Of a DNA stretch of 64,000 nt, positions 18,046-27,066 are shown piece after piece. Position numbers and translations under genes: made by a program. This DNA is from Stratiformator vulcanicus (GTDB lineage Bacteria > Planctomycetota > Planctomycetia > Planctomycetales > Planctomycetaceae). Position 1 is the stretch's first letter; each line of letters opens with the position of its first letter. The notes under the pieces were generated by a model. It saw nothing but the letters and a program-made list of their open reading frames with translations. It ran no database searches and had not been told where the DNA came from. The stretch spans positions 3,394,712 through 3,458,711 of the forward strand of contig NZ_CP036268.1 of assembly GCF_007744515.1 (NCBI RefSeq). The letters run 5' to 3'.

Positions 18046-18143
18046 ATGGACCACTCGCAACACAACAACATCGTCAATTTCATCTGGGGCATCGCTGACG
18101 ATGTGCTCCGGGACGTGTACGTCCGAGGGAAATACCGCGACGT
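18046..18143 (+). pseudogene. hsdM: 5' stub of type I restriction methylase hsdM
   Basis: The first 32 codons read MDHSQHNNIVNFIWGIADDV then LRDVYVRGKYRD. This is the highly conserved N terminus of the HsdM subunit of type I restriction-modification systems (HxxIVxFIWGIADxLR). The gene is cut at 18143/18144 by an IS end (TGACCTGCCCCCGG), and no later part of hsdM, nor hsdS or hsdR, is found in the window. Confidence 0.8.
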
Positions 18144-18194
18144 TGACCTGCCCCCGGTTACGGAACCAGCCAGTATGTTGAGTGCTGTTTGTTT
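18144..18194. mobile_element. 51-bp left end of an IS3-family element
   Basis: It starts TGACCTGCCCCCGGTTACGG and matches the left end of the complete IS at 20925 almost base for base for its first 45 or so bases. It is cut at 18195 by the end of a second IS, which makes a nested junction. Confidence 0.7.
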
Positions 18195-18785
18195 TGACCT
18201 TGCCCCCGAGTCTGTACCACCGCGTGTGTCAGGATTCGGCTTCAGCGAGTGCCGGCGCGCCGGCACTCGCTGAAGCCGCGAACTCCGCGGGCGTCCGGTC
18301 GCCCAGGCTGCTGTGCGGCCGGACTTCGTTGTAGTCAGCCCTCCACGCCTCGACTTTCTCGACCGCGTCGGCCAGGTCGGGGAACCAGTGCTGATTCAGG
18401 CACTCCTGCCGGAACCGGCCATTGAATGACTCGATGAACGCGTTATCCGTCGGCTTTCCAGGACTACTGAAGTCGAGGGTCACTTTATTAACGTACGCCC
18501 ACCAGTCCAGAGACTTCGAGATGAACTCGGGACCATTGTCGACACGGATCGAAGCGGGCACGGCCCCACGTTCCGTCCGGACCGCTTCTTAGACCGAGAC
18601 GACGTCGTCGCCGGTCAGCCGTTGCCCGACCCGGATCGCCAGGCTCTCGCGGATAAAGTAATCGACTAACGTCAACAGCCGGAATCGGCGGCCGTCGAAC
18701 AGCTGATCGGACATGAAGTCCATGCTCCAGCTCTCATCCGCCCGACCGGCCCGAGGACGCTCCCTACGCTCCCGTCCGGCGTCAA
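18195..18785 (-). mobile_element. Truncated IS3-family element with orfB pseudogene
   Basis: It begins with the terminal sequence TGACCTTGCCCCC, shared with the IS at 39833. The minus strand carries the C-terminal part of an OrfB integrase: SWSMDFMSDQLFDGRRFRLL, then an in-frame TAA near 18592, then [16 protein letters not shown] and [17 protein letters not shown] with the catalytic D and E of the DDE triad. The N-terminal half and the right end are missing from about 18785. Confidence 0.75.
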
Positions 18786-19122
18786 ATGCTGATGATGCTA
18801 CGAGAGGTCAATCGAGTTCGCAAAGTGGCGGGACGCGAGCAATTGCCTCATGAAATCCTGCCGCTACGAAGGCGAGTCATCCGGCCATTCGAGGAACGCT
18901 CCCATCCAACTGCGACAGTTCACAGCATCGCCTTTGGCAACCGTGAGGCGAGAGATCAGCCAAAAAACTGAATCAGTCGTCATGAATCGAAATGAGATCG
19001 ACGCTGGGGAGTTGTCCAATTACTGTTCTGCGGCATCGACATTGACTCAGCCGACAAATCGACGAATACTATAATGATCTAACCAGTCGTCCTTTCCGAC
19101 GTGAATCACTCTTTCCGACCCA
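18786..19122. other. Scar region between IS fragment and metal-efflux cargo
   Basis: A 61-codon plus-strand frame (18786-18971, containing EQLPHEILPLRRRVIRPFEE) is coding-like but starts at the IS break. It may be the truncated tail of a lost gene, which I do not recognise. Nothing else is supported. Confidence 0.3.
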
Positions 19123-19509
19123 ATGTTGGCCCGCCTCATTCACCTGCTGATGTGCATAACCGTGCTGGTTTGTCCGGCGATGGGTGGGGTGTGTTGTGGA
19201 GTGTCGGAAAGTTCGGCTGCTGTGGTTGGCGGTTGTGAAGATCATTGCTGCTGCGATGCTGAGCATGATGAAGTTCCGGTGGCTCCTGAATGCCCGGAGC
19301 CTTGCCATGATTGTTTCTGTGCTGGTGCGTTGCCACCGGGATTTGGCGCTTCGGTGGAATTGGCTGGGGTGGTTGATGTCTCGGCTGTCGCTCCTATCGA
19401 AGTCTGTGCTGCCGCAACTAGCACTCAGCGTCTCGAAATTGCTTCGCGAGACGAATCGCCGCCGCATGGGCGTGCCCTGCTGACGTCTTACTGCCGGTTT
19501 TTGCTGTAA
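19123..19509 (+). CDS. Cys/His-rich exported protein, metal-efflux associated
   Basis: The 128-residue product has a signal sequence (LARLIHLLMCITVLVCPAMG). Clustered cysteines follow (GGVCCGVS, GGCEDHCCCDAEHDE, ECPEPCHDCFCAG), suggesting metal binding in the envelope. It lies 142 bp upstream of a CusB-type adaptor, an arrangement that suggests a role in metal sensing or chaperoning for that pump. No named family is assigned. Confidence 0.65.
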   Translation: MLARLIHLLMCITVLVCPAMGGVCCGVSESSAAVVGGCEDHCCCDAEHDEVPVAPECPEPCHDCFCAGALPPGFGASVELAGVVDVSAVAPIEVCAAATSTQRLEIASRDESPPHGRALLTSYCRFLL

Positions 19510-19651
19510 GACACTCTGCTTGCCGTTTCTCCGGCTGCACTTCGATGTGACTGTTTGTTGCTTCGTGCTGCGCTGCTGTGAAGCGGCCCTTTTCGTTTGC
19601 TCGGCGACAAGCATCGACTGAGTGTCTTTCCTTTTCAGCAGAAGCAGTGCC

Positions 19652-20924
19652 ATGTCGGATGTCATTTCCTCGCCGAAGGTCTCGGCAGAATCGCCGCCAT
19701 CAACGCCGGTTGTCGAAACGCAACCCGTCACCAGCGAGAATCGCGACGAAACACACACACAACGTAAACAGTCGCCCGTCCGGCGGTTGGCTGCCGTCGT
19801 GGTTTCATGGATACCATCGGTTGCCGTCGTTGGCGGATTGGCCGCGTTGGCGTGGTATGGCCATCACAACGATTGGAAGCTGCCGAGCTTGGCGGCAACG
19901 ACATCACCGGAAGCCAATGCTCCGGCGTGGTGCGACAGTCATGGTGTGCCGGAAGAAGAGTGCATCAACTGTGTGCCGGGACTGATCGAAGACCCGCCAA
20001 AGCTGACGTTCTGCGAATTCCACGGCGTCCACCGGTGTGTGCTTCATGACCCTTCGCTGGCGGAAACCAAATCGCCAGTCGAAGTAACGGCTGCTGATCT
20101 GGAACGCGCAGAGCGTGCGTTGGCCGTTCGACCTCGGCGAGAGAACCTCTCGCTAAGCCAGTTACCCGGTTCGCGAATCCAATTTGCATCTGTCGACGCC
20201 ATGCAGAGTGCTGGTGTTGACGTGGAACCGGTGCAGCGGCAGCCAATCGTCGAAAGTGTCGCGACGGCTGGCGAGATTCGCTACGACGCCACGAAGACGG
20301 CTCAAGTTTCACCGCCTGCGGACGGCATCGTCAAGCAGGTGCTGGTGAATGTCGGTGATTGGGTGGAAGCAGATCAAGTCTTGGCAATCGTCGATTCCGA
20401 GAAAGTGGGACGGCTAAAATCCGAACTCCTTTCAGCGTTATCCGATGAACGCCTGAAACAAGACGCCGTTCGTCGCATTGAACCGCTTGCCAACCGCAAC
20501 GTCATCCCCGGAAAGCGTTTGCTAGAGAGTCAGACTGAACTCCAGCAGGCAACTTCGCTGGTTGAGAAGACAGTTCGTTCTCTCGACAACCTTGGCTTGC
20601 CAGTTGATCTGAAACAACTGCGTTCGCTCCAACCGGATGAAGCCAAAGCGGCGGTTCGTAAATTGGGCACGGAACGAATCAAGGATCGCGGCAGCAGCGA
20701 TAACCTGATTGCCGTGGTTGCTCCTTTGGCTGGTCGGGTCGTTGATCGGGAAACGGTGGTCGGCGAGGTTGTCGATCGTGGGTCGCAAATGTTCCGGCTT
20801 TCAGACACACGAACTGTATGGCTCGATCTTCGCGTCGCGGCAGAAGAAGCATCACTGGCAAACATCGGACAGGAAGTTCGGTACCTGCCGGATGGTCAGA
20901 CTGCTGAGCATCGCGGCACGGTCA
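19652..20924 (+). pseudogene. cusB: CusB/CzcB-type RND efflux adaptor, 3' truncated by IS
   Basis: About 424 codons of a heavy-metal RND periplasmic adaptor remain. It has one N-terminal membrane span (VVVSWIPSVAVVGGLAALAWYG), a metal-binding-like Cys/His region (WCDSHGVPEEECINCVPGL, FCEFHGVHRCVLH), and a barrel-sandwich biotinyl-lipoyl domain (AQVSPPADGIVKQVLVNVGD, VAPLAGRVVDRETVVGEVVD). It then stops at RHRGTVM, where an IS3-family element begins at 20925. Without its C-terminal domain it is unlikely to work. ATG 19652 is the chosen start. Confidence 0.8.
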
Positions 20925-20950
20925 TGACCTGCCCCCGGTAACGGAACCAG

Positions 20951-21868
20951 TCAGTATTTTGAGTGTTCTTTGTTCATTGATCCAGCCCGTTCGGGCTGTG
21001 GAGGCGTAGCCGGAACAGGCCGAACGGGCTGGATCGCCTCCGGAGCCGGCGGCCGGTAGCCCAGTGAGCTGTGCGGCCGGACGGTGTTGTACGCCCGCCG
21101 CCACCGTTCGATCAGCACCTTCGCCTCCAGCAGCGTGTCGAGACGCTCGCGGGCCAGGAACTCGTCCCGGAACTTCCCGTTGAACGACTCGATGAAGCCG
21201 TTCTCCCACGGGCTGCCTGGTTCGATGAACAGCGTCTTCACGCCGACGCGGGCGAGCCACTCGCGGACCGCCTTGGCGGTGAACTCCGGCCCATTGTCGC
21301 TGCGGATGTAGGCCGGGACGCCACGCCGGACGAACAGATCGCTCAGGCGTTCGAGGACGTGCTCGCTTTTGAGACTTCGGGCCACATCGATCGCCAGGCA
21401 CTCGCGGGTGTGTTCGTCGATCAGCGTCAACATGCGGAGCGGCTTCCCGTCGGCCGTGCGGTCGGCCACGAAGTCATAACTCCACACGTGGTCTTTGTGT
21501 GTCGGCCGTAGCCGCACGCACGAACCGTCGTGGAGCCACAGACGCCCGCGTTTCGGCTGCTTTTGTGGCACTTTCAGGCCCTCCCGACGCCAGATCCGCT
21601 CGACCCGCTTGTGGTTCACCGCCCAGCCCTCGGCTCTTAATAACGCGGTCACTCGGCGATACCCGTAGCGGCCATACTTCGTCGCCAACGCGACGATCCG
21701 TCGTACCAGTCGCGGCTCATCCGGCGGTACGTGACGCTCCCGACGTTGCGTGCTCCGGGGCTGGCCGAGGACGTGACAGGCCCTCCGTTCCGAGACCTTC
21801 TCTCGGCCGAGAGAGTCGCGGGCGTACTCGACCGCCGCCGATCGCTTCGCCGGGCTCAGAAGTTTCCC
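20951..21868 (-). CDS. IS3-family transposase OrfB (integrase core)
   Basis: Translation is expected as an OrfAB fusion after -1 frameshifting at 21862-21868. The frame then reads GKLLSPAKRSAAVEYARD, RRACHVLGQPRSTQRRERHV and a complete rve/DDE domain: first D in VWSYDFVADR, second D in RSDNGPEF, E in NGFIESFNGKFRDEFL, ending [19 protein letters not shown] at 21688 could start a shorter product. No stops interrupt it, so it may be active. Confidence 0.88.
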   Translation of the reverse strand, partial: GKLLSPAKRSAAVEYARDSLGREKVSERRACHVLGQPRSTQRRERHVPPDEPRLVRRIVALATKYGRYGYRRVTALLRAEGWAVNHKRVERIWRREGLKVPQKQPKRGRLWLHDGSCVRLRPTHKDHVWSYDFVADRTADGKPLRMLTLIDEHTRECLAIDVARSLKSEHVLERLSDLFVRRGVPAYIRSDNGPEFTAKAVREWLARVGVKTLFIEPGSPWENGFIESFNGKFRDEFLARERLDTLLEAKVLIERWRRAYNTVRPHSSLGYRPPAPEAIQPVRPVPATPPQPERAGSMNKEHSKY

Positions 21869-22137
21869 GACGCCGCCTCACGCAAGATGGCTTTGTCGAG
21901 TTCGGCTTCGGCCAAGAGCTTCTTGAGGCGGGCGTTCTCCCGCTCCATCTCTTTGAGTCGTTTCGCTTGGTCGAGCCGCAGGCCGCCGTACTCCTTCTTC
22001 CACCGGTAGTAGGTCTGCTCGGTCACACCGATCTGGCGGCAAGCCTCCGGAACGGTCTGTCCCTGGGCCAAGGCGACTTCGGCCTCACGCAGCTTGGAGA
22101 TGATCTGCTCTGGAGTGTGCTTCTTCCCTCGCGGCAT
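21856..22137 (-). CDS. IS3-family transposase OrfA
   Basis: This 93-residue HTH and leucine-zipper protein (HTPEQIISKLREAEVALAQG, CRQIGVTEQTYYRWKKEYGG, ENARLKKLLAEAELDKAILR) binds the IS ends. It overlaps the orfB frame at its 3' end. Confidence 0.9.
   Translation of the reverse strand: MPRGKKHTPEQIISKLREAEVALAQGQTVPEACRQIGVTEQTYYRWKKEYGGLRLDQAKRLKEMERENARLKKLLAEAELDKAILREAASGNF
21862..21868 (-). promoter_or_regulatory. -1 ribosomal frameshift slippery heptamer G GGA AAC
   Basis: In the orfA frame the codons are GGA AAC preceded by G. This X XXY YYZ heptamer lies 3 nt before the orfA stop. Slipping back one base gives GGG AAA CTT, which is exactly the open orfB frame. It is therefore the likely control point for making the OrfAB transposase. 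Confidence 0.75.
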
Positions 22138-22215
22138 TGTGCTTTCCCCTTCGGATGCGTCCGTGATCCGTCAAAACTCCGACAGACCATGGACTCGTTC
22201 AAGGGGGGCAGGTCA

Positions 22216-22958
22216 GTTTGGTGAGGTGGTTGACGCCCTACAGGAGAACAATCGCAACGTAGGTGGCGGCAATGTAGATCGCATGGGCGAAATGCTGTTG
22301 GTGCAGGGGTTGGGCCGCACGACCAACATTCCGCAAATTGAAAATATCGTCATCAAAGCGGTGGGTGGAGTGCCCGTGCGTATACGTTATTTCGCAACTG
22401 TGGAAGTCGGCCACGAAATACGATGCGGTGCCGTCACGGCGGACGGCAACGGCGAAGCGGTCATGGGACTCGGCTTCATGCTGATGGGCGAGAATACGCA
22501 TCAATACACCGACGCATTGAAGGAATGTGTCGAAAAAAGCAAAGCGAATCTCCCGCCGGGTATGACGTTGGTCACTATGTACGACCGCACGGAACTGGTC
22601 GATTCGGTCATCAACATGGTTCGTAAGAATCTCTTTGAAGGCGGATTGCTCGTCATCGCCGTGCTGTTTCTCTCTCTTGGCAACCTGCGAGCCGGATTGA
22701 TTGTCGCACTGGCATTTCCACTCTCGATGTTGTTCGCATTCAGCGGGATGTGGCGATTCGCAATTTCGGCCAGTCTGCTGAGCTTGGGAGCGATCGACTT
22801 TGGACTCGTTGTCGATAGCTCGGTTGTGATGGTTGAGAACTGCGTGCGGCATCTGTCGCAGGCCAATCCTCTGAATCGAAGTCGGCTGGAACGGATTCGT
22901 GACGCGACGGTCGAAGTTCGCGGTCCGACCATGTTCGGTGAACTCATCATCATGATCG
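22216..22958 (+). pseudogene. cusA: Internal fragment of CusA/CzcA RND metal pump
   Basis: The frame is open straight from the IS end: FGEVVDALQENNRNVGGGNV, PQIENIVIKAVGGVPVRI, GEAVMGLGFMLMGENTHQY, then transmembrane and central residues such as AFSGMWRFAISASLLSLGAIDFGLVVDSSVVMVEN (the A-D-G-DSSVVMVEN helix with proton-relay acids). Homology stops abruptly after TMFGELIIMIV near 22958. Both ends are missing, so about a quarter of a pump of about 1,040 residues remains. Confidence 0.85.
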
Positions 22959-23012
22959 TCCGGGATGGCGATACTGGCAGCATTCTGCTGGTACTATTGT
23001 CAAAGTGGTTCG

Positions 23013-23813
23013 TTACTGAAGATTTCTGGGTTTCTGTGGCAGAGTGCGTGTTACGTTGTCGTCCTTTGCTTTCGGTCCGTGAATCAGGCAATTGGGTCGC
23101 TTTGCGTTGAACGCGGCGATAGCGGCAATGGTGACTTCGGTTCCTGCGACTTCCAACTCGCGAAGTTCGGACAGAACCATGAGTTTTGCGAATCCTGCAT
23201 CTGTGATTTTTGTATCCGACAGGTCGAGGTGCGTGAGGCTCTTTATCGCGATCAGGCTGTCGATGCAATCATCCGTGATGGATGTGCCGCTCAAATCTAA
23301 ATGATGAAGAGTCGTGAGCTTGCTGAGCGACTTGACCGTTGCATCGGTGATCTCGGTGTCCGACACGACCAGCGTGTGAATGGTTTTCCAAGAGCATTTT
23401 GCGAACGTCTTATCGGTGACCGCAGTTCCGGAGACTGAAAGTGTGCGGAGGTTCTTCAAGTCTTGCAGTTTGACAGCTGCCTCGTCGGTGATTTTGGTGC
23501 CGTCGAGGAATAGCCATTTCAATATGTTCAGCCCGCAGATTGTTGAGAGCGTCTTGTCAGTGCTAGACGTTCGCGCGACGGAGAGGAAAACAATCGATTG
23601 CTGATCCTCGATCAAGAAGGCTGAATCGTCAGAGAACCGTGAATCCTTCAGGTTCACATACGATAGTTCGCCATCGATTTCGCGAATATTCTCAGCACCA
23701 AGCGATCGAAGTTGCTCGGCCCGCGACGGGTTCGCATTCTGGGCGTATGCGTGTTGTGCAACAGTAAGGACCATACCGAGCCACAGCAGGCTGACATGTA
23801 GTTGTTTCGTCAT
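23013..23813 (-). CDS. Exported leucine-rich-repeat protein
   Basis: This 266-residue protein has a signal peptide (LLWLGMVLTVAQHAYAQ). At least five cysteine-poor LRRs follow, of the type L-x-x-L-x-L-S-G-T-x-I-T-D (LRTLSVSGTAVTDKTFAK, LHHLDLSGTSITDDCIDSL, LTHLDLSDTKITDAGFAKL). It is the last gene of the carbon-uptake operon, and its ATG (23813) overlaps the preceding stop in an ATGA. LRR domains bind proteins. A structural or envelope role in the system is possible, but its presence may also be incidental. Confidence 0.75.
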   Translation of the reverse strand: MTKQLHVSLLWLGMVLTVAQHAYAQNANPSRAEQLRSLGAENIREIDGELSYVNLKDSRFSDDSAFLIEDQQSIVFLSVARTSSTDKTLSTICGLNILKWLFLDGTKITDEAAVKLQDLKNLRTLSVSGTAVTDKTFAKCSWKTIHTLVVSDTEITDATVKSLSKLTTLHHLDLSGTSITDDCIDSLIAIKSLTHLDLSDTKITDAGFAKLMVLSELRELEVAGTEVTIAAIAAFNAKRPNCLIHGPKAKDDNVTRTLPQKPRNLQ

Positions 23814-24430
23814 CGCATCTCCTCGATGGGGACAAGGTTTCCCACGCGGGGATCGAATGCCAACACCCGCGCAGTTTCGTCGTTGACGATCCACAAATGC
23901 AACTTGAGTCCGTTGGCATCGAGTCTTTCGCGAATGGACGGGTTCGCCTGCAAGTTCTCAAGCTGGAAAATTGCATGTTCGCAGATAACACGTTCGACAT
24001 AGGCTTCACCAGTCAAATCGGGATATGTCGTGTCGACGGCTTTGACCGCTGCAGCGTAGAAGTGTGCTCGAAGATTTCCGGTGTCTGGACCGCTGTTGTC
24101 CTTCAGCCAGTTTGGGATCACGCCGCAACCGAGATGTCCGCAAACGACGGCATGACGGAGATCGTAGTCGTAAAAGCCGACCTCGATTGCCCCGAACAAA
24201 TCGTTGGGTTGGCGACGGTCTGGTGGCGGAACGGATTCACCGATGTGTTGGAGAATGAAAAATCGTTCCGTACCAGCAAATGAAACATTATCCGGGGCAC
24301 AGCCATGATCCGCACATGCGATCATCAGCGTATCGCGTTCGTTGCTGTCGGCAGTCGAGAGAAAATCATTGACGCCGCCGAAGTGATCCGGGTTGAAGTT
24401 GTGCAGTGACTTTTCGAGTTCAATTGTCAT
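23810..24430 (-). CDS. Beta-carbonic-anhydrase-like protein, catalytic Arg missing (copy 2)
   Basis: The 206-residue protein keeps all zinc ligands of beta-carbonic anhydrases: C39 and D41 in IACADHG, and H99 and C102 in VVCGHLGC. Where true enzymes have C-x-D-x-R (the Asp-Arg dyad), it has C-A-D-H-G, with Gly43 in place of Arg. The C-terminal LKLHLWIVNDETARVLAFD matches the usual LHGWVYD strand. It may be a low-activity enzyme, a bicarbonate sensor or a partner subunit. It lies 20 bp after its paralogue and overlaps the LRR gene. Confidence 0.75.
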   Translation of the reverse strand: MTIELEKSLHNFNPDHFGGVNDFLSTADSNERDTLMIACADHGCAPDNVSFAGTERFFILQHIGESVPPPDRRQPNDLFGAIEVGFYDYDLRHAVVCGHLGCGVIPNWLKDNSGPDTGNLRAHFYAAAVKAVDTTYPDLTGEAYVERVICEHAIFQLENLQANPSIRERLDANGLKLHLWIVNDETARVLAFDPRVGNLVPIEEMR

Positions 24431-24450
24431 CGTTCGCTAGTATTCGTTTC

Positions 24451-25080
24451 TCAGGTAGTAACTGAGGCACATGCATCGGATTCGACTGAAACAAAGTCGC
24501 CGACCAAGGCATCGTACGCCCTGATTCGCCTTGTTCCCTCATCGAAAACCCAACCGTGGAGCTTCAATCGACCGTCATTCAGTCGGCTTCTTACGAAATG
24601 ATACTCGATTAGACTCTCAAGTTGCAGGAGGACGTGCTCGCTAAGAAGCAGACCGAATCGTTCCATGTCGAACACATCGTCATAGTGCTTGTCGATGAAT
24701 TCGAGCGTGGGCGTCATCGTCTCACTGCCAATTGCCTTCTTGGAATTTGATGGTACCGCCAACCAATTTTGACAGATTCCGCAAGTCGTGTGCGAGCATA
24801 CGATGAAGTCCGTTACTTCATGTCCAAGCACTGCTTCCTCCAGTGCCTCAACTGTTTCAGAACACCTCTTCGTGAAAGGAGGAATGGCGAACCCCAACCA
24901 CTGAGCGACAAGAAACGACATCGGGTTCTGAACGGGCAGACCATGCGGCAACATGCCGTGGTCAGGACAGCCAATTAGGATGATCGATGGCGTTGGTGTC
25001 TCTTCGCGTCGGCAAAGTTCAGACGCCGAACCAAACCAATGTCGGTCAAAATAGTGAATTCGCCTGGTCAGTGGTTTCAT
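24451..25080 (-). CDS. Beta-carbonic-anhydrase-like protein, catalytic Arg missing (copy 1)
   Basis: This 209-residue paralogue of the next gene has putative zinc ligands C38, D40, H97 and C100 ([15 protein letters not shown]). Again C-x-D-H-G replaces C-x-D-x-R, and GH before the second Cys pair becomes SH. The C-terminal [19 protein letters not shown] fits the family. Its ATG overlaps the SulP stop (ATGA), implying translational coupling to the bicarbonate-type transporter. The shared DHG motif in both copies argues for a distinct subfamily rather than random decay. Confidence 0.75.
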   Translation of the reverse strand: MKPLTRRIHYFDRHWFGSASELCRREETPTPSIILIGCPDHGMLPHGLPVQNPMSFLVAQWLGFAIPPFTKRCSETVEALEEAVLGHEVTDFIVCSHTTCGICQNWLAVPSNSKKAIGSETMTPTLEFIDKHYDDVFDMERFGLLLSEHVLLQLESLIEYHFVRSRLNDGRLKLHGWVFDEGTRRIRAYDALVGDFVSVESDACASVTT

Positions 25081-27062
25081 TCGTTCGCCTCCGCTGCAAC
25101 TGAAACGAAATGATCTCGTCTGACGACATCGACCGTCTCAACGCAAGCCGTCACTTGATGCTTGGGAAGAACATCGCTGCGAAGGTATGACAATATCGCT
25201 TCGCACGTTTGATGGGACAAGACAATCTCGATCCGAACTTTGGAATTCGCTGATGTAACGCCGCCTTCCAGTTCACGACGCCCGGCTCCGCTGCATGGTT
25301 GCGATGTGAAACCTGTTGCCCCCAGTGCCACAAATTGTTCTTCCAGCGATTGCTCGATCGCCTCGTCAGCAATGACCGTCAGCCGTCGCATGGTTGCCAA
25401 TCCGCCCTTTCTAGCCGCATGGGGATTGTCGGCCAGCGGTTGCATGGCATCGAGACCGCGAACTTCAAAAGTCAGTCCTTTCTGCTCGAAGACGCGTTCC
25501 ATTTCTTCCAGCTTCTCCATCACACTGTGATCAACAAGCTTCGTACTGGATACGTCGACGATCAGGTTGCGCTTTTGAACCAATCCGATGTCTTCGATTT
25601 GGCGTTTGAATGGAATCCAGTTGCTAAACACTGCGGATTCACGCGCCAAGATGAGGCTGGTGTTGTCGTTCACTTTCTGAACCTCGATGTAAGGTTTGAA
25701 CAACGACTTGATGGGCACGCCGTTCGCGACGTGGATCACCATCTTCAGAATGATGCCAGCAGCGACACCGATTAGCAGGTCGGTCGCTAGGACAACGACC
25801 AACGTCGTGACGAAGATCGCCAGTTGTTCCTTCCCGATTCGCCATACGTGAATGAACTCGGTCGGATGTGCGAGTCGGTATCCGGTGTAGACCAGCATCC
25901 CCGCCAATGCCGCGAGTGGGATCTCATGGAGAATCGTGGGAATCAACGCTACGCAGGCGAGCAGGAAGATGCCGTGCCACAAATCAGCGAACCGCGTTCG
26001 GGCTCCGTTGTCGATATTCGCCTTGGAACGCACGATCTCTGAGATCATGGGAAGCCCGCCCACCATCGACGCACAAAGATTGCCAACACCGACCGCAACC
26101 ACGTCGCGATTCATGTTTGTCTTGCGCTTCCAAGGGTCGAGCAGGTCAACTGCCTTGGCACTAAGCAGTGATTCAAGGCTGCCGATAATGAAGAACATCA
26201 TCACCCACTTCCAAGCCTTCATCTGAGCCAACGCGGAAAAATCAGGAGACGTGATGTCATCAAACATGCCAAAGACTCGGTCGGGCATCTTCACCAGATA
26301 CTGTTCACCGAGTTGATAATGATGTTCCTGCAATGTGTAAGAGTGTTCGTGAAGCAAGTCGAAGCCGAAGCCCATCGGCACGGTTACCAGTAGCACAACC
26401 ATGGGCGATGGAATTTTCTTCAGGATGCCAACACGTTTCGCGGCAAGCGGCCAGTAGAACATGATCAGAATGCTCACGATGCCGATTGCTGCGATCGCCG
26501 GATTGGCTTCCATAATGTAGTGCGGCATTTCTTTGAGCATTTCCAGCGGTTCACCCCCGGCTGATACGCCAAGAGCCACTGGGAACTGCTTGATGATGAT
26601 GATGACACCAATCGCTGCCAGCATTCCATGGACGGCTGAGATCGGGAAGAACTCGCCGAGGATTCCGCCGCGAAACAGGCCGAACAGAATTTGAATGACC
26701 GCCGCTGCGACACCGACCGCCAACGCAGCTTTGTAGGCCATCAAATCGGCGTCGGTCCATCCGCCGGTCATTCCGTCGCCGCCGAAGTCTTCGATGCAGC
26801 CAATGGCAATGACGATCAATCCTGCGGCCGGACCTTTGATGGTCAGCTCGCTGTTACTGATGAACGTTGTCAGGACCGAACCGATGATTGCGGTGAAGAT
26901 GCCTGCAATCGGCGGATAACCGCAGGCCAGCGAGATACCGAGACACAGCGGCAATGCGATCAGGAAGACCAGCAATCCGGAAATGATATCTTGCTTAAAG
27001 TATTTGGCGAAGCCGGAGGCGTTGCCGCGTGGTGTCTCTTCGTTTTCCATTTTGTCGGTCAT
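25077..27062 (-). CDS. SulP anion (bicarbonate) transporter with STAS and PII/SbtB-like domains
   Basis: This 661-residue membrane protein has the SulP core ([41 protein letters not shown], the [23 protein letters not shown] helix and [16 protein letters not shown]). A short STAS domain follows ([20 protein letters not shown]). The last 104 residues (558-661) look like a PII/SbtB fold: [56 protein letters not shown]. SulP members such as BicA import bicarbonate with sodium or protons. A fused PII-like domain would sense nucleotides or bicarbonate. ATG 27062 lies 4 bp after the previous stop. Confidence 0.85.
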   Translation of the reverse strand: MTDKMENEETPRGNASGFAKYFKQDIISGLLVFLIALPLCLGISLACGYPPIAGIFTAIIGSVLTTFISNSELTIKGPAAGLIVIAIGCIEDFGGDGMTGGWTDADLMAYKAALAVGVAAAVIQILFGLFRGGILGEFFPISAVHGMLAAIGVIIIIKQFPVALGVSAGGEPLEMLKEMPHYIMEANPAIAAIGIVSILIMFYWPLAAKRVGILKKIPSPMVVLLVTVPMGFGFDLLHEHSYTLQEHHYQLGEQYLVKMPDRVFGMFDDITSPDFSALAQMKAWKWVMMFFIIGSLESLLSAKAVDLLDPWKRKTNMNRDVVAVGVGNLCASMVGGLPMISEIVRSKANIDNGARTRFADLWHGIFLLACVALIPTILHEIPLAALAGMLVYTGYRLAHPTEFIHVWRIGKEQLAIFVTTLVVVLATDLLIGVAAGIILKMVIHVANGVPIKSLFKPYIEVQKVNDNTSLILARESAVFSNWIPFKRQIEDIGLVQKRNLIVDVSSTKLVDHSVMEKLEEMERVFEQKGLTFEVRGLDAMQPLADNPHAARKGGLATMRRLTVIADEAIEQSLEEQFVALGATGFTSQPCSGAGRRELEGGVTSANSKVRIEIVLSHQTCEAILSYLRSDVLPKHQVTACVETVDVVRRDHFVSVAAEANE

Positions 27063-27066
27063 TTTT

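Larger units (their letters stand above)
20925..22215. mobile_element. Complete IS3-family insertion sequence, about 1.29 kb
   Basis: The terminal inverted repeats are TGACCTGCCCCCGG at the left and, inverted, TGACCTGCCCCCCTTG at the right (GGGGGGCAGGTCA ending at 22215). The minus strand carries overlapping orfA and orfB with an intact DDE domain and a frameshift site. No target duplication is seen: the flanks are GTCA on the left and GTTT on the right. With the gap between cusB and cusA, this suggests an IS-mediated deletion. Confidence 0.9.

Noticed and set aside
22094-23110. Apparent single 338-residue protein
   Set aside because: It is a chimaera of the IS end, a cusA internal fragment and unrelated sequence after 22958, and not a real gene.
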